Below, piece by piece: positions 1-8,447 of a stretch of 64,000 nucleotides of DNA; position 1 is the first letter of the stretch; each line of letters opens with the position of its first letter. The stretch is from an uncultured Bacteroidales bacterium. GTDB taxonomy: Bacteria > Bacteroidota > Bacteroidia > Bacteroidales > Paludibacteraceae. The notes beneath the pieces were generated by a model, which ran no database searches, had not been told where the DNA came from, and saw only the letters and a program-made list of their open reading frames with translations. The stretch lies in assembly GCA_900319645.1 (NCBI GenBank), contig ONPG01000001.1:124001-188000 (forward strand), read 5' to 3'. Made by a program: the position numbers and the translations under genes.

Positions 1-144
1 ATTTCTCCGTCTATTAACCCGGCATTTGATTCCGGTATTTCTCCGTCTATTGACCCGGCATTGAATGCCGGTATTTCTCCGTCCATTGACCCGGCATTGA
101 ATGCCGGTATTTCTCCGTCTATTAACCCGGAATCTGATTCCGGC
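1..144. repeat. four 36-bp tandem repeats within the DUF3987 gene
   Basis: Four units of exactly 36 bp lie at 1-36, 37-72, 73-108 and 109-144, probably continuing beyond the left edge. Because 36 is a multiple of three they stay in frame and encode a 12-residue repeat. Each unit carries an inverted repeat with CCGG ends: CCGGCATT/AATGCCGG in units 2 and 3, and CCGGAATC/GATTCCGG in unit 4. Both arms change together between these units. Unit 1 pairs a left arm of one type with a right arm of the other. Confidence 0.9.
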
Positions 145-1061
145 ATATTTCCTCTCATCGCGCTTAACACCATCGCCATCCTTTCTATCTGTACCGCCAT
201 GCGTATTACTGCCGAATGGAAGTTCTCGCCCAGCAACCCGATCAGCGTCCCGTACTCTGTCTCTAAGTGTTCCCCTAATTGCTCTTTCTGGTTTTCCGTT
301 AGGCTCCATTCGCGCTCGCCCGCGTTCATTAATGTTTCGTACGTGCGCAGCAACCGCTTTCCAACGATCTTCGGTATAGCGCTCTGTCCTCCTTTCGTAC
401 TCACGTACCGCTTGTCAAAGCCGTTTGTCCCGCGTATCACTACGGTCAGCAAACGGCTGAAGTATCCGTTCTCGACGCTGGGTACCAACGCGCGATATTG
501 TTTAAACGTACCGGTGAGAAGCATACTCAGCCTCGGATTCCTGATCTCCGATGCTCCCTTGACGCGATTCCTGCTAATCGGCTCATGCTCCGCCGCCTTG
601 CGCAGAGCCGTGTTGTAATTCGCCGCACTCGTCTTCCAGATATCCGTGATCACGCTTCCCTCACTCTCGTGCAGATACCCGGCTCCGCCTTGTTCTTCCA
701 GCGCTTTGTAGAAAGCAGCTAAGGTACTGTCGCCGGCAATAAGCATCGGATACTGCTCGTCAACGACACGTACCATCTCCAACGCTTGGTTAGCAATTCC
801 TTTGCCGCTTGCCGCTGCCGCCAGGATGAAACATTGCAGGTTCGCGTAGTACTTCTTCCCCGTCGGACCATATGTGAAATACAGATTCGGTACGCACGCA
901 CTCGCAGCCGCAAGCGTCGCCATTAGGATGATGTCTTGCTCTTCCGGCGTACTTGCCAACGAAAGCATCTGTTGTACACTCTCAGGAAGTTTCTGCATGT
1001 CGAGATGTTCAACGATGCGGAGGTCTTCCTCTCCCTCCGTTAAATTAAGGTTTTTAAGCAT
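1..1061 (-). CDS. DUF3987 domain protein (partial, runs off left edge)
   Basis: The minus strand is open from an ATG at 1061-1059 to the window edge (353 codons plus two bases), so the 3' end is missing. The product starts MLKNLNLTEGEEDLR and contains AAAASGKGIANQALEMV (about residues 80-96), the P-loop-like signature of DUF3987, a primase/helicase-associated family found mostly in integrative elements, prophages and plasmids. The final visible ~48 residues are a 12-residue repeat (IPAFNAGSMDGE-like). The family assignment comes from recalled motifs, not a search. It probably belongs to an integrated element left of the window; no integrase is visible here. The plus-strand frames over this stretch are shadows. 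Confidence 0.8.
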   Translation of the reverse strand, partial: MLKNLNLTEGEEDLRIVEHLDMQKLPESVQQMLSLASTPEEQDIILMATLAAASACVPNLYFTYGPTGKKYYANLQCFILAAAASGKGIANQALEMVRVVDEQYPMLIAGDSTLAAFYKALEEQGGAGYLHESEGSVITDIWKTSAANYNTALRKAAEHEPISRNRVKGASEIRNPRLSMLLTGTFKQYRALVPSVENGYFSRLLTVVIRGTNGFDKRYVSTKGGQSAIPKIVGKRLLRTYETLMNAGEREWSLTENQKEQLGEHLETEYGTLIGLLGENFHSAVIRMAVQIERMAMVLSAMRGNMPESDSGLIDGEIPAFNAGSMDGEIPAFNAGSIDGEIPESNAGLIDGE

Positions 1062-1097
1062 AATGTTTAGTTTTTTTGGTTAATAAATCTCTCGTAA

Positions 1098-1148
1098 GGT
1101 GCTGCCCGCTTTTATGTATCCGCCAATCTTGGAGGATCGGGCAGCACC
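1098..1148 (-). other. long hairpin in the leader of the DUF3987 gene
   Basis: A perfect 11-bp inverted repeat, GGTGCTGCCCG (1098-1108) and CGGGCAGCACC (1138-1148), encloses a second complementary pair (ATCC...GGAT and CCAA...TTGG). It lies 37 bases upstream of the DUF3987 start codon, so it would fold in that gene's 5' leader. It has no T-run and does not look like a terminator. It could be an operator, an RNA control element or part of an element origin. Confidence 0.6.
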
Positions 1149-1346
1149 ATCCCTAAAAGGAAATCTATTATATAATATAATCCCTCTGCAAGCACTTTCC
1201 GTATCAGCCTCTTCTCTGTTTAATATCCATGAAACAGTAATTTGCTACATAACGCACACAAAATCAGCATCTTGCCAAAAGCAATTTCCGTGCTGTCTCA
1301 TTTTTTATTGCTGAAAAATTTGCATATATCAAAAAAAGACAATAAA

Positions 1347-1374
1347 GGGCTGTAACCAATTGGAGTTACAGCCC
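1347..1374 (-). terminator. hairpin with T-rich flank, possible terminator
   Basis: GGGCTGTAAC (1347-1356) and GTTACAGCCC (1365-1374) form a perfect 10-bp stem with an 8-base loop. Read on the minus strand the stem is followed by TTTATTGTCTTTTTTT, an intrinsic-terminator layout. It could end the polysaccharide operon, although it lies about 370 bases past that operon's last stop codon. Confidence 0.5.
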
Positions 1375-1423
1375 TGACTTTTGTATATACCTTTATAGTA
1401 GTGGATTTTTATTGATTTTTGAT

Positions 1424-1699
1424 TACTACTGATGCGTTAACTTGCATTTATAATCGCATATCGTATTGACATATAGTATCTTATGAAGGAATATTTGACT
1501 TCGCGATTTGATTTGAAATGTTTTTTATGTTTATTTCTTTGAGTGCTTTTACTCGTTAGAGTTGTACAAATTGGTAGTAAAAACTATCTGGAAGCTTGCT
1601 TACAAGCAGGTTTTAGTGGCAATTTGTAAAAGAGGCAGAGCCTCTTAAGCACTCAAAGGGTTTTGTAGGTTTTTGTTTAAAATTAACGCATCAGCACTA
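1424..1699. repeat. nested inverted-repeat region, no gene
   Basis: Several inverted repeats sit within one another: an outer pair 1424-1440/1683-1699 (15 of 17 matching, core CTGATGCGTTAA), a perfect 12-bp pair CTTTGAGTGCTT 1537-1548/1647-1658, and an 8-bp pair ACAAATTG 1566-1573/1620-1627. There is also a compact hairpin AAGAGGC-AGA-GCCTCTT at 1630-1646. No credible reading frame covers the area. It separates a mobile-element gene from the polysaccharide operon and may be an integration scar, the end of a small element, or a structured RNA. The rest of 1062-1746 is AT-rich with nothing else recognisable. Confidence 0.6.
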
Positions 1700-1746
1700 A
1701 CTAATAAAAAACAATTATCGATTTTTGACACACCATCGTCGGATGA

Positions 1747-2886
1747 TTACTGTTTAGCCAAAACATCTTCAAAAATCTTGGTTAATTGGTTCGCAATGGC
1801 TGTCGATGAGAATCGGTTAACAGCCTCTTCCGACAAGCGTTTTTTATCAAATTCCGTGTAGTGCGCGTACATGTACTCGATACCTTGTTGCAACGATTCT
1901 ACTGTATCTTCGCACAAGCGTCCGTTTGTATCCGTGATAAACTCGCGGGGACCTCCGGAATCGGTGGATAATACGGGCACCCCACAGCAAATGGCTTCCA
2001 GTGCGGCGACACCGAAGGTCTCCAAATGAGAAGAACTGATAAAGACATCGCTGCGATTAAGCAATTCTACTACTTCTTTTTTCGTTTTCTTACCTACCAA
2101 ATAGACATTTTTTTCTAATTGATATTGAGCTATCAGTTTGCGCAGATTTGGTTCTTCCGGACCTTCTCCTACAAGAGTGAGAGTCCATTTATCTCTAGGT
2201 AGTGAACATTGGGAAAAAGCAGTAATCAAATTGTCAAATCCCTTGACGGGCAAGATGGTGCCAACTGAGATAAAGCGAACAATTCCGTCATTGATTTTCT
2301 TCTCGTTGTTCATTCGAACAAAATCGTGTATGGTGTTGAAAACCACATCGGAGTCGATGCCAAACCATTTTTGGATATTCTTCTGAAGTGCATGCGATAC
2401 AGTAATCAGTCCGTCCAGTTGGGGATATATTCGCCGTGCGTTCCGCTCAATGCTCGGCTTAATTTCTTCGTAGCCTAATTCACTCCAATGCTCAATACCA
2501 ACTACCGGAATACGGTATTTATGTTTCAAATAAAGCGCCCAATCGGAGTTCCATAAATAGTGCGCGTAGATGATATCCGGTTTCCCTAATTCGCCATCTA
2601 TTTTTTTGTACATAAAATCCAATTGCTTGTTGAGAAGGTATTTGAAAATACCTTTCTGCGCAAAGAATTTCATGGGCAAAAAGTACATGTTATAGGACAA
2701 TACGCCATTTTTCTCAACGCGGTGAAATCCGATATCGGCAGGACAAAACTCCCGTCCGAGATCCACGCTAATCATGCTGACAGTGTGCCCCAATCGAGCT
2801 AATCCTTCAGCTTGATCGACTTCAAAATTACCATTTTGCGGTCTATGTGCACTAGGATATCCTCGTGATATAAAAAGTATGTGCAT
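1747..2886 (-). CDS. GT4 family glycosyltransferase
   Basis: 379 residues, the normal length for a GT-B glycosyltransferase. The N-terminus (HILFISRGYPSAHRPQNGNF) is the acceptor-side Rossmann half. The C-terminal half has the GT4 donor-site pattern: VGTILPVKGFDNLI, LVGEGPEE, SSSHLETFGVAALEA (with the conserved E-x7-E) and GVPVLSTDSGG. It should add one sugar to the growing lipid-linked repeat on the cytoplasmic face. It is the last gene of the polysaccharide operon, 3 bases after the pyruvyl transferase gene. Donor and acceptor sugars cannot be read from sequence. Confidence 0.9.
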   Translation of the reverse strand: MHILFISRGYPSAHRPQNGNFEVDQAEGLARLGHTVSMISVDLGREFCPADIGFHRVEKNGVLSYNMYFLPMKFFAQKGIFKYLLNKQLDFMYKKIDGELGKPDIIYAHYLWNSDWALYLKHKYRIPVVGIEHWSELGYEEIKPSIERNARRIYPQLDGLITVSHALQKNIQKWFGIDSDVVFNTIHDFVRMNNEKKINDGIVRFISVGTILPVKGFDNLITAFSQCSLPRDKWTLTLVGEGPEEPNLRKLIAQYQLEKNVYLVGKKTKKEVVELLNRSDVFISSSHLETFGVAALEAICCGVPVLSTDSGGPREFITDTNGRLCEDTVESLQQGIEYMYAHYTEFDKKRLSEEAVNRFSSTAIANQLTKIFEDVLAKQ

Positions 2887-2889
2887 TGA

Positions 2890-3993
2890 TTATTCTTTTG
2901 TTAGAGCACTCAACAGATAGTTTCGTGACGTATGTTGCAGTTTGTTCAGTCGCTCACGAACAGCCGTATAGTCAATCGTATCCAACGCATACGGATTGTC
3001 TGTGAAACGATTATCTAATCCGAGTTGTGCCAATAATGAGACTACTCGTCCGGATTGTTTACCAAGACCTACAACGCAAAACTCTTTCTCCAGTATGATA
3101 GAAAAAGCGGTTCCGTGGAAAGAGGTGGAAACGACATAATCTGCGTGATAGATAAGCGATAAAAACTCTATAGCATCTGCCGTTTGGATTAAATCCGGCG
3201 AAGGACGGAAACTCCGTACTTTGGCTGCAACTTCAACAAACTTAAGTCCTTTTGCTTTCGCTAATTGAACAGCGTGGCTATATGATTCTTTCGATGGGAT
3301 TAAACTATAATATAGTAGATAAGGATCTTTTATCTGCCGTGGTAAGACTTGTTGTATCCAAAAGTCTTTCTCGGGCAAGAATACCGGATCCAGCACAGTG
3401 ATAATCTCCTTGTCTGTATAGGGTAGTAGCGCTTCGCGCAGACTGGTCTCACGAGTAGAAAGCCTGTTGAAGTTTTTCAGAGATTTGCGAATAAAATCTT
3501 TGTCCTCTTCGTGTATATCTATGATTCCCATACTCGGAGCATAAGCAATCCGCTTGGTTTTTCCTGGCAAATAATATCCCCAATAGGTTTTGTCGTATTC
3601 AATTTTTGACGAATATACCGCATGATTCCACCAAATTTGGTCGCTACCATATACTACTACATCATAATCGGTAGTACGTAACTCTTCTCCCGTTTTGTAT
3701 AATGGTGTAGAACCAACACCAAAATATTGGCGGCGTAACTGATTCATTTTATGTCTGCGCTTTAGGAAAAGAGGTGTATTAAGTGCATGGAAAAAAAATT
3801 GCTTTAGTTTTCCTATCCATGTGTTTGCTGTCAGTTTGCGCCGATTCACATAATCGGCATGAGCTTTCGGCCAGTAATCCACCATCTCTACGTCATAGCC
3901 TTTGCTTCTTAAAAAACTTTTGGTAGCATAGGCTTGCAGAAAAGCGCCGTAGTTAAGTGCTCTATGAAAAGTCAGTATTCCTATCTTCATCAT
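2890..3993 (-). CDS. polysaccharide pyruvyl transferase family protein
   Basis: About 368 residues. The start MMKIGILTFHRALNYGAFLQ is characteristic of the PS_pyruv_trans family (PF04230), and YGSDQIWW and STSFHGTAFSIILEKEF are further family motifs. The start is placed at the ATG at 3993 (or the next, 3990), which overlaps the flippase stop as ATGA; the open frame extends 25 codons further upstream inside the flippase gene, which is unlikely to be used. Members add pyruvate ketals to sugars from phosphoenolpyruvate, though the family also includes glycosyltransferase-like enzymes. The role here is inferred from the operon. Confidence 0.87.
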   Translation of the reverse strand: MMKIGILTFHRALNYGAFLQAYATKSFLRSKGYDVEMVDYWPKAHADYVNRRKLTANTWIGKLKQFFFHALNTPLFLKRRHKMNQLRRQYFGVGSTPLYKTGEELRTTDYDVVVYGSDQIWWNHAVYSSKIEYDKTYWGYYLPGKTKRIAYAPSMGIIDIHEEDKDFIRKSLKNFNRLSTRETSLREALLPYTDKEIITVLDPVFLPEKDFWIQQVLPRQIKDPYLLYYSLIPSKESYSHAVQLAKAKGLKFVEVAAKVRSFRPSPDLIQTADAIEFLSLIYHADYVVSTSFHGTAFSIILEKEFCVVGLGKQSGRVVSLLAQLGLDNRFTDNPYALDTIDYTAVRERLNKLQHTSRNYLLSALTKE

Positions 3994-5516
3994 TTGATCT
4001 TTTGTGTGAAACGTTTGACAAACTGCAGCAATGCGTTCTTTTCCATTTGATTGAGAAGGAAGAGCCAAGCTAATCCGCCTACGATGATTACGCTGAGCGA
4101 ACTATTTAATACCAATCGGATAAATGAAGTGTCCATTACATTGGTGATTCCCATGAGTATTATCCAATCCAATCCTAAAATCAAGAGAAGTGGCAATATA
4201 ACTTGCCAACAGAATTGTCTAATTCGCAAGCCGAATAGACTCTTGGAAAAAATAAGGTGGGTAATGTGGTTCAATATTTCACATCCAATCATACCTACAA
4301 TAATCCAAGGTGGTGCAAATCCCCTTTTGAGTAGTATATAAGCTAAAGGAAGATTTATCAATATGATAATGCTGATAACAATTTGGTATTTCCGCATTTT
4401 TCCAACTGCTAAAATGCCGGCCATCAATCCTGCACTCATTTGATAAACAAGGGATGATAATAATATCAATTGTGTAAACTCCAATGCATATTGAGGTACA
4501 TCGGTTAACCATAGTTTTAATACTAATGGTAATTCCACAATAAGTGGTATAGCGATTACTCCCATTACTAAAACACAGAATTTAGAGGAGGTAAATACCA
4601 AGCGTAACATTCGTTCGCGATCCCCTTTCCCTTCACTTTGCATTAATTGGGGATGTAAACTTTTGCGGAGCGTTTGGGAGAAATATCCCATGACAGAGTT
4701 AATCTGATTGGCAATACCATAAGAAGCATTCATGACCGTCCCAAAGAAAAGATTAAGGATTATAGCCAATCCTTGATTGCGCCCTACTATGGCCAACGCA
4801 CCAAAAGTATTCCATCCGATGAAATTAAACATTTGTTTTAGAACGACCGGATTCCACAATAAAAACTTTGTTATATATAATTCCTTATATTTAGCACGTG
4901 TGTAAATAAATTTGATTGCTAAATTGACCATAGGTATAAATGCCATGCCTATGCCATACCATATCAATTTATCCCATGCAATATATTGCAATGAATATGC
5001 TAACACCAATCTAAAAATATAATCAAATATCTCTATTATAGCAAATATGGGCATGTTTTCATAGGCATTCAGTTCTGCATCGAGTGGAACTGTCATAATC
5101 GTGAGGAACATGCTAAACAATAAAGTTTGGTATATGACTTTACCAGCAAACATACGTTCCGGTTCAATGTTTAGGAAATGACCAAACAGAAAAGGGCTAA
5201 GCGCTTCTAAAATAATAAGGATCGCAAGGCTAATCATCAAGTGTAGCATGATCGCACTATTGAAAATAGCGTTCATTTGCGTTGTATCTCCTTTTCCGCG
5301 CGCGACGCTAAGATATCGTTGGGTAGAACTGGACATAGCTGTTCTCAGAAAAGCAAGCATCGCTATTACCCCGGCGACCAAGGAATATAGACCATAGTCA
5401 CTTGCTCCTAATCCATGCAATACAATAGGTACCGTCCATAGCGACAGTATGATACATACAATTATTTTAGCATATAGAACGATAGAGTTCCAAATGACGC
5501 GTTCAGAGCTATTCAT
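3990..5516 (-). CDS. wzx: polysaccharide flippase (Wzx-like)
   Basis: 508 residues with about 12-14 hydrophobic segments and few charged loops, the layout of MOP/PST exporters. The N-terminus (IWNSIVLYAKIIVCIILSLW, then a G-L-G-A-S-D-Y-G-L-Y-S-L motif) is typical of O-antigen and capsule flippases. It would move the undecaprenyl-linked repeat unit across the inner membrane. It follows the acyltransferase with a 2-base gap and overlaps the pyruvyl transferase start, so these genes are translationally coupled. The symbol is functional and cannot be pinned down by sequence alone. Confidence 0.87.
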   Translation of the reverse strand: MNSSERVIWNSIVLYAKIIVCIILSLWTVPIVLHGLGASDYGLYSLVAGVIAMLAFLRTAMSSSTQRYLSVARGKGDTTQMNAIFNSAIMLHLMISLAILIILEALSPFLFGHFLNIEPERMFAGKVIYQTLLFSMFLTIMTVPLDAELNAYENMPIFAIIEIFDYIFRLVLAYSLQYIAWDKLIWYGIGMAFIPMVNLAIKFIYTRAKYKELYITKFLLWNPVVLKQMFNFIGWNTFGALAIVGRNQGLAIILNLFFGTVMNASYGIANQINSVMGYFSQTLRKSLHPQLMQSEGKGDRERMLRLVFTSSKFCVLVMGVIAIPLIVELPLVLKLWLTDVPQYALEFTQLILLSSLVYQMSAGLMAGILAVGKMRKYQIVISIIILINLPLAYILLKRGFAPPWIIVGMIGCEILNHITHLIFSKSLFGLRIRQFCWQVILPLLLILGLDWIILMGITNVMDTSFIRLVLNSSLSVIIVGGLAWLFLLNQMEKNALLQFVKRFTQKIK

Positions 5517-5518
5517 TA

Positions 5519-6211
5519 TTATTTATACTCTGTGATTTGGTCTTGCCCGTAGATTCGTTTAATATTTCTACTTAACACATGGAGCGGACTACCGCCATGT
5601 ACGCAATAGGATTCAAATTGTCCACCTCTGGTTATCACACTTCTTGCGCCGAAGATACAGTGTTCCGGCGTCTCAACGCTGTGCATAATCATACATTGGG
5701 TGGAAAACCAGTTGTAGTCTCCTATTTTAATTTTGCCGTATGCCTTTTTGAAACGCTCTTTCTCCATGTCATAAAGAGGATGAAAATTTGTGTCCATAAC
5801 GATAACATTCCATCCAAAAAGAGTTCCTTTCCCAAACTCAATACCTATACATGAAACCATTTTCATTGCAGCCGTAGAAAGAAAATCGTCACCGAATTCA
5901 ACGCTACCGGTAGGACGTACTACAATATAGGAGTCTGAACCAATGGCAACTTTACCCTTGAAAATGATAGTGCCTTCATTGAGCCATGATATGCCATTGT
6001 CAGGGAAGATATTCGCGCGATTAAACCCTAATCGAATCATTCCTCGTCTTATATTGTCACTTTCAATAATGACCTTTCCTCCTAACTTGCGGAAATTGGG
6101 TTTCATCAATAAAACCGGTAACATTATTGCCTGTTTGAATGGCAAATAGTGGAAATTAAAGATAATGGACGGAATCCACAAATTAAATATGTTCTTAACT
6201 CTATTAAACAT
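5519..6211 (-). CDS. acyltransferase with left-handed beta-helix
   Basis: 230 residues. The middle and C-terminal parts carry hexapeptide-type repeats (GTIIFKGKVAIGSDSYIVV, GKIKIGDYNWFSTQCMI) and end with a V-I-T-R-G sequence typical of LbH-fold transferases. Such enzymes O- or N-acetylate sugars. The N-terminal ~60 residues are more hydrophobic than in short soluble acetyltransferases. It lies between the polymerase and flippase genes of the operon, so it probably acetylates the repeat unit. Confidence 0.8.
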   Translation of the reverse strand: MFNRVKNIFNLWIPSIIFNFHYLPFKQAIMLPVLLMKPNFRKLGGKVIIESDNIRRGMIRLGFNRANIFPDNGISWLNEGTIIFKGKVAIGSDSYIVVRPTGSVEFGDDFLSTAAMKMVSCIGIEFGKGTLFGWNVIVMDTNFHPLYDMEKERFKKAYGKIKIGDYNWFSTQCMIMHSVETPEHCIFGARSVITRGGQFESYCVHGGSPLHVLSRNIKRIYGQDQITEYK

Positions 6212-6239
6212 TATGAGAATTATTGATGTTTTTATGTAG

Positions 6240-7445
6240 TTATGCTTTTGATTCTTCTAATTCTCGTTCTGCCAATCCGACCACAATACCTACAGACAAC
6301 ATAACGAGTGCCAGCCAAGGATATAAAACGACAATTGAAGTCATGGAGAAAATAAAGTAATAGGACATTATCATGCATAGATGAGGTGCGTATTGGCTTT
6401 TACGTTTCATTAACCGAAAGGCATAAGCGATTAGACTTAAAAAAGCAATACAATATAGCACTAAACCTATTCCTCCGAAATCATACCAGATTTCTAATCC
6501 GTCGTTATGGGCTGGAAGATGATATTTGGAAACCGTTTGGGCAGATCGGTAGCCGTCTCCTACCAAACGGGATACTAAATCCCTGTTTTGTATGTTGTTG
6601 TAGGTGTCTTCCCATATTACGTCACGACCACTACCTCCATCGTCTTGAATATTCATAATACGCTCAACCACATTGTTTTCTTCCGCTTGGCTTAAATGAT
6701 AAACTACGCCTCCTATAATTAGCGTAAAAAAAGACAAAATGAGTAATTGTTTGATTTTGCTTCTGCCGCTGACATATTGTTTTACGATTACATATACAAA
6801 CAAGCTACTGCCTAAAGCGATTATTCCACCACGTTTGATAGAGGAAATAATGATTACCGATGTGACAATGGCTGATGCGTATCGGACAATCTTTGAATGG
6901 GAGAGAAACAATATAGGTAGTACAAACAGGGGGAAATAACTGACAGCAATATGCTTGTTCTCTGTTCCTACCTGATTAGCAATAGAGTATAAGTTCTTGT
7001 ATTGTAGAGCAAGGCATAACATTATGAAAATAATTGCAACAAAAAACCATTTGTCTATCTCACTATGCCTGGCTCGGAAATAAGAAGTGACAAGCAGAAG
7101 TGGGAAAACTAATATTGACATGGATAATACTGTCAAGCCGATTATATTATGCGTCTCGTCTGTCAGCAATGTGATGGCGGTCATCCAAAAGAAATAGATA
7201 ATATAGTATCGGATAAAGGGAGGATAATTATCGCTGCTGTTTATCCGCTCCCTAATCAAGTATATTAATAACGGAATCTGAATGACAGTTAGAAATATAG
7301 TCAGTAAATAGGATTTGCCTGTTCCCACTTCTGTCATGTTGTCCAAATCTGCCATTCCGTAGTACATACAGATTGCCAATACGAACAAAACACCGATAAA
7401 ATACCAGTCGCTAATCGTATATTTCGATATCTTGAAAGAATTCAT
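6240..7445 (-). CDS. wzy: O-antigen/capsule polymerase (Wzy-like)
   Basis: 401 residues with 10-12 predicted membrane segments and a larger extracytoplasmic loop in the second half (around VVERIMNIQDDGGSGRDVIW), followed by a conserved H-N-D-x-L-E motif. This matches Wzy and O-antigen ligase-like polymerases, which are poorly conserved in sequence. It overlaps the MurB-like gene start region by 4 bases. It should polymerise repeat units in the periplasm. A ligase of the same superfamily is the alternative. Confidence 0.82.
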   Translation of the reverse strand: MNSFKISKYTISDWYFIGVLFVLAICMYYGMADLDNMTEVGTGKSYLLTIFLTVIQIPLLIYLIRERINSSDNYPPFIRYYIIYFFWMTAITLLTDETHNIIGLTVLSMSILVFPLLLVTSYFRARHSEIDKWFFVAIIFIMLCLALQYKNLYSIANQVGTENKHIAVSYFPLFVLPILFLSHSKIVRYASAIVTSVIIISSIKRGGIIALGSSLFVYVIVKQYVSGRSKIKQLLILSFFTLIIGGVVYHLSQAEENNVVERIMNIQDDGGSGRDVIWEDTYNNIQNRDLVSRLVGDGYRSAQTVSKYHLPAHNDGLEIWYDFGGIGLVLYCIAFLSLIAYAFRLMKRKSQYAPHLCMIMSYYFIFSMTSIVVLYPWLALVMLSVGIVVGLAERELEESKA

Positions 7446-8413
7446 ATTATTTCTATTTCAATATCCGGCATTCCGGATGTTTTGGCGATAAGCGTTTTGT
7501 ATTTGTCGAAAGCTTTGTCCGCATTCTCGTCCCGCCAAACAAAACAACCGAAATTATGCTTCGACACATAGCGATGAAGTGTGCAGTAGTTGCCATAGCT
7601 TAACAGGATAATGGTATTCACTAAGTGCTGCGGCATCTTGCTACCTGCTATGTAGTACAATTTACCGAATATCCGCAAGCAAAGACGTGTAAAAAAAGGC
7701 AGGTTTTTGTAAAATGCCTGCATGACGTAAATAGGATAGGTGGATCCTAAATTTTGCTTGGGACCTTCCTGTCTGGTCTTTCTGTACAACGTGTTGGCTT
7801 CTGCCTTTTCCTGCAAAATCCGTTGATCGCTAATAGCGCTACAATCTAATGTAACGTTCAAAATTACTCCTTGCAGCTCTCCCCGTTTGAAAGCAGAACT
7901 TCGTTCCGAATAAGCGAATGTCCCTTTGGTAATGGTTCGGATCTCTCCGTTCTGACACAGCACTTTTGCTTCTATTAGCAGAGCGGAAATGCTGCATTGG
8001 AAGCAACCTGCATTGTTGACGGCTGCGCTAGCTACTGTTCCCGGCAGATTGACAAATCCTTCATATCCGGCATGTCCGTTTTCTATAGCCTGACGCGACA
8101 AAGCGGATATTGCTACACCACATTCGCATATATATTGTCCGTCTCCTTCCTGTATGTTGTTCAGATGAATCGTGGAAATAACAATATCCAGGTTGGTCGT
8201 GTTGCGAATATAGAGATTGGATGTGTGCCCTACAATTTTGAACGCCGCTTTCTCTTGATAGAGTCTGGTAACCAAACGGATTAACTGGTTCATGTTGTCG
8301 GGAATAACGTATAATCCCGCTATCCCGCCGCGATGAATCCAAGTCTTCTTTTTGAGGTCAACATTCTCCTCAAACGGAATCTGTTCTGTCTGCAAGAATG
8401 ATTTCCAGTCCAT
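7442..8413 (-). CDS. MurB-like FAD-binding protein in the polysaccharide operon
   Basis: 323 residues resembling UDP-N-acetylenolpyruvoylglucosamine reductase: VGHTSNLYI (FAD site, about residue 61), GYEGFVNLPGTVASAAVNNA (the MurB G-x-P-G-T-V block), a K-R-G-E-L-x-G-V-I segment and P-K-Q-N-L-G-S-T-Y, where MurB has its catalytic Ser region. Its position between Wzy and a UDP-sugar dehydrogenase suggests a polysaccharide role, such as reducing an enolpyruvyl or unsaturated sugar nucleotide, rather than peptidoglycan synthesis. The usual MurB C-terminal Glu motif is not clear. A duplicate housekeeping MurB cannot be excluded. Confidence 0.75.
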   Translation of the reverse strand: MDWKSFLQTEQIPFEENVDLKKKTWIHRGGIAGLYVIPDNMNQLIRLVTRLYQEKAAFKIVGHTSNLYIRNTTNLDIVISTIHLNNIQEGDGQYICECGVAISALSRQAIENGHAGYEGFVNLPGTVASAAVNNAGCFQCSISALLIEAKVLCQNGEIRTITKGTFAYSERSSAFKRGELQGVILNVTLDCSAISDQRILQEKAEANTLYRKTRQEGPKQNLGSTYPIYVMQAFYKNLPFFTRLCLRIFGKLYYIAGSKMPQHLVNTIILLSYGNYCTLHRYVSKHNFGCFVWRDENADKAFDKYKTLIAKTSGMPDIEIEII

Positions 8414-8447
8414 TTAGTTTTTTACTTTAGAAAGTCCCTTATATTTC

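Noticed and set aside
1-144. CRISPR array
   Set aside because: The 36-bp units are contiguous without spacers, are in frame and encode a protein repeat.
61-618. Plus-strand 185-codon frame
   Set aside because: It is a shadow of the minus-strand DUF3987 gene, which reads with family motifs across the same bases and runs off the edge.
1099-1314. Plus-strand 71-codon frame in the left spacer
   Set aside because: No homology, no promoter, and it covers the hairpin at 1098-1148.
1424-1699. Integron attC site
   Set aside because: The nested arms lack the conserved RYYYAAC/GTTRRRY core boxes, no integrase is present and the size exceeds usual attC sites.
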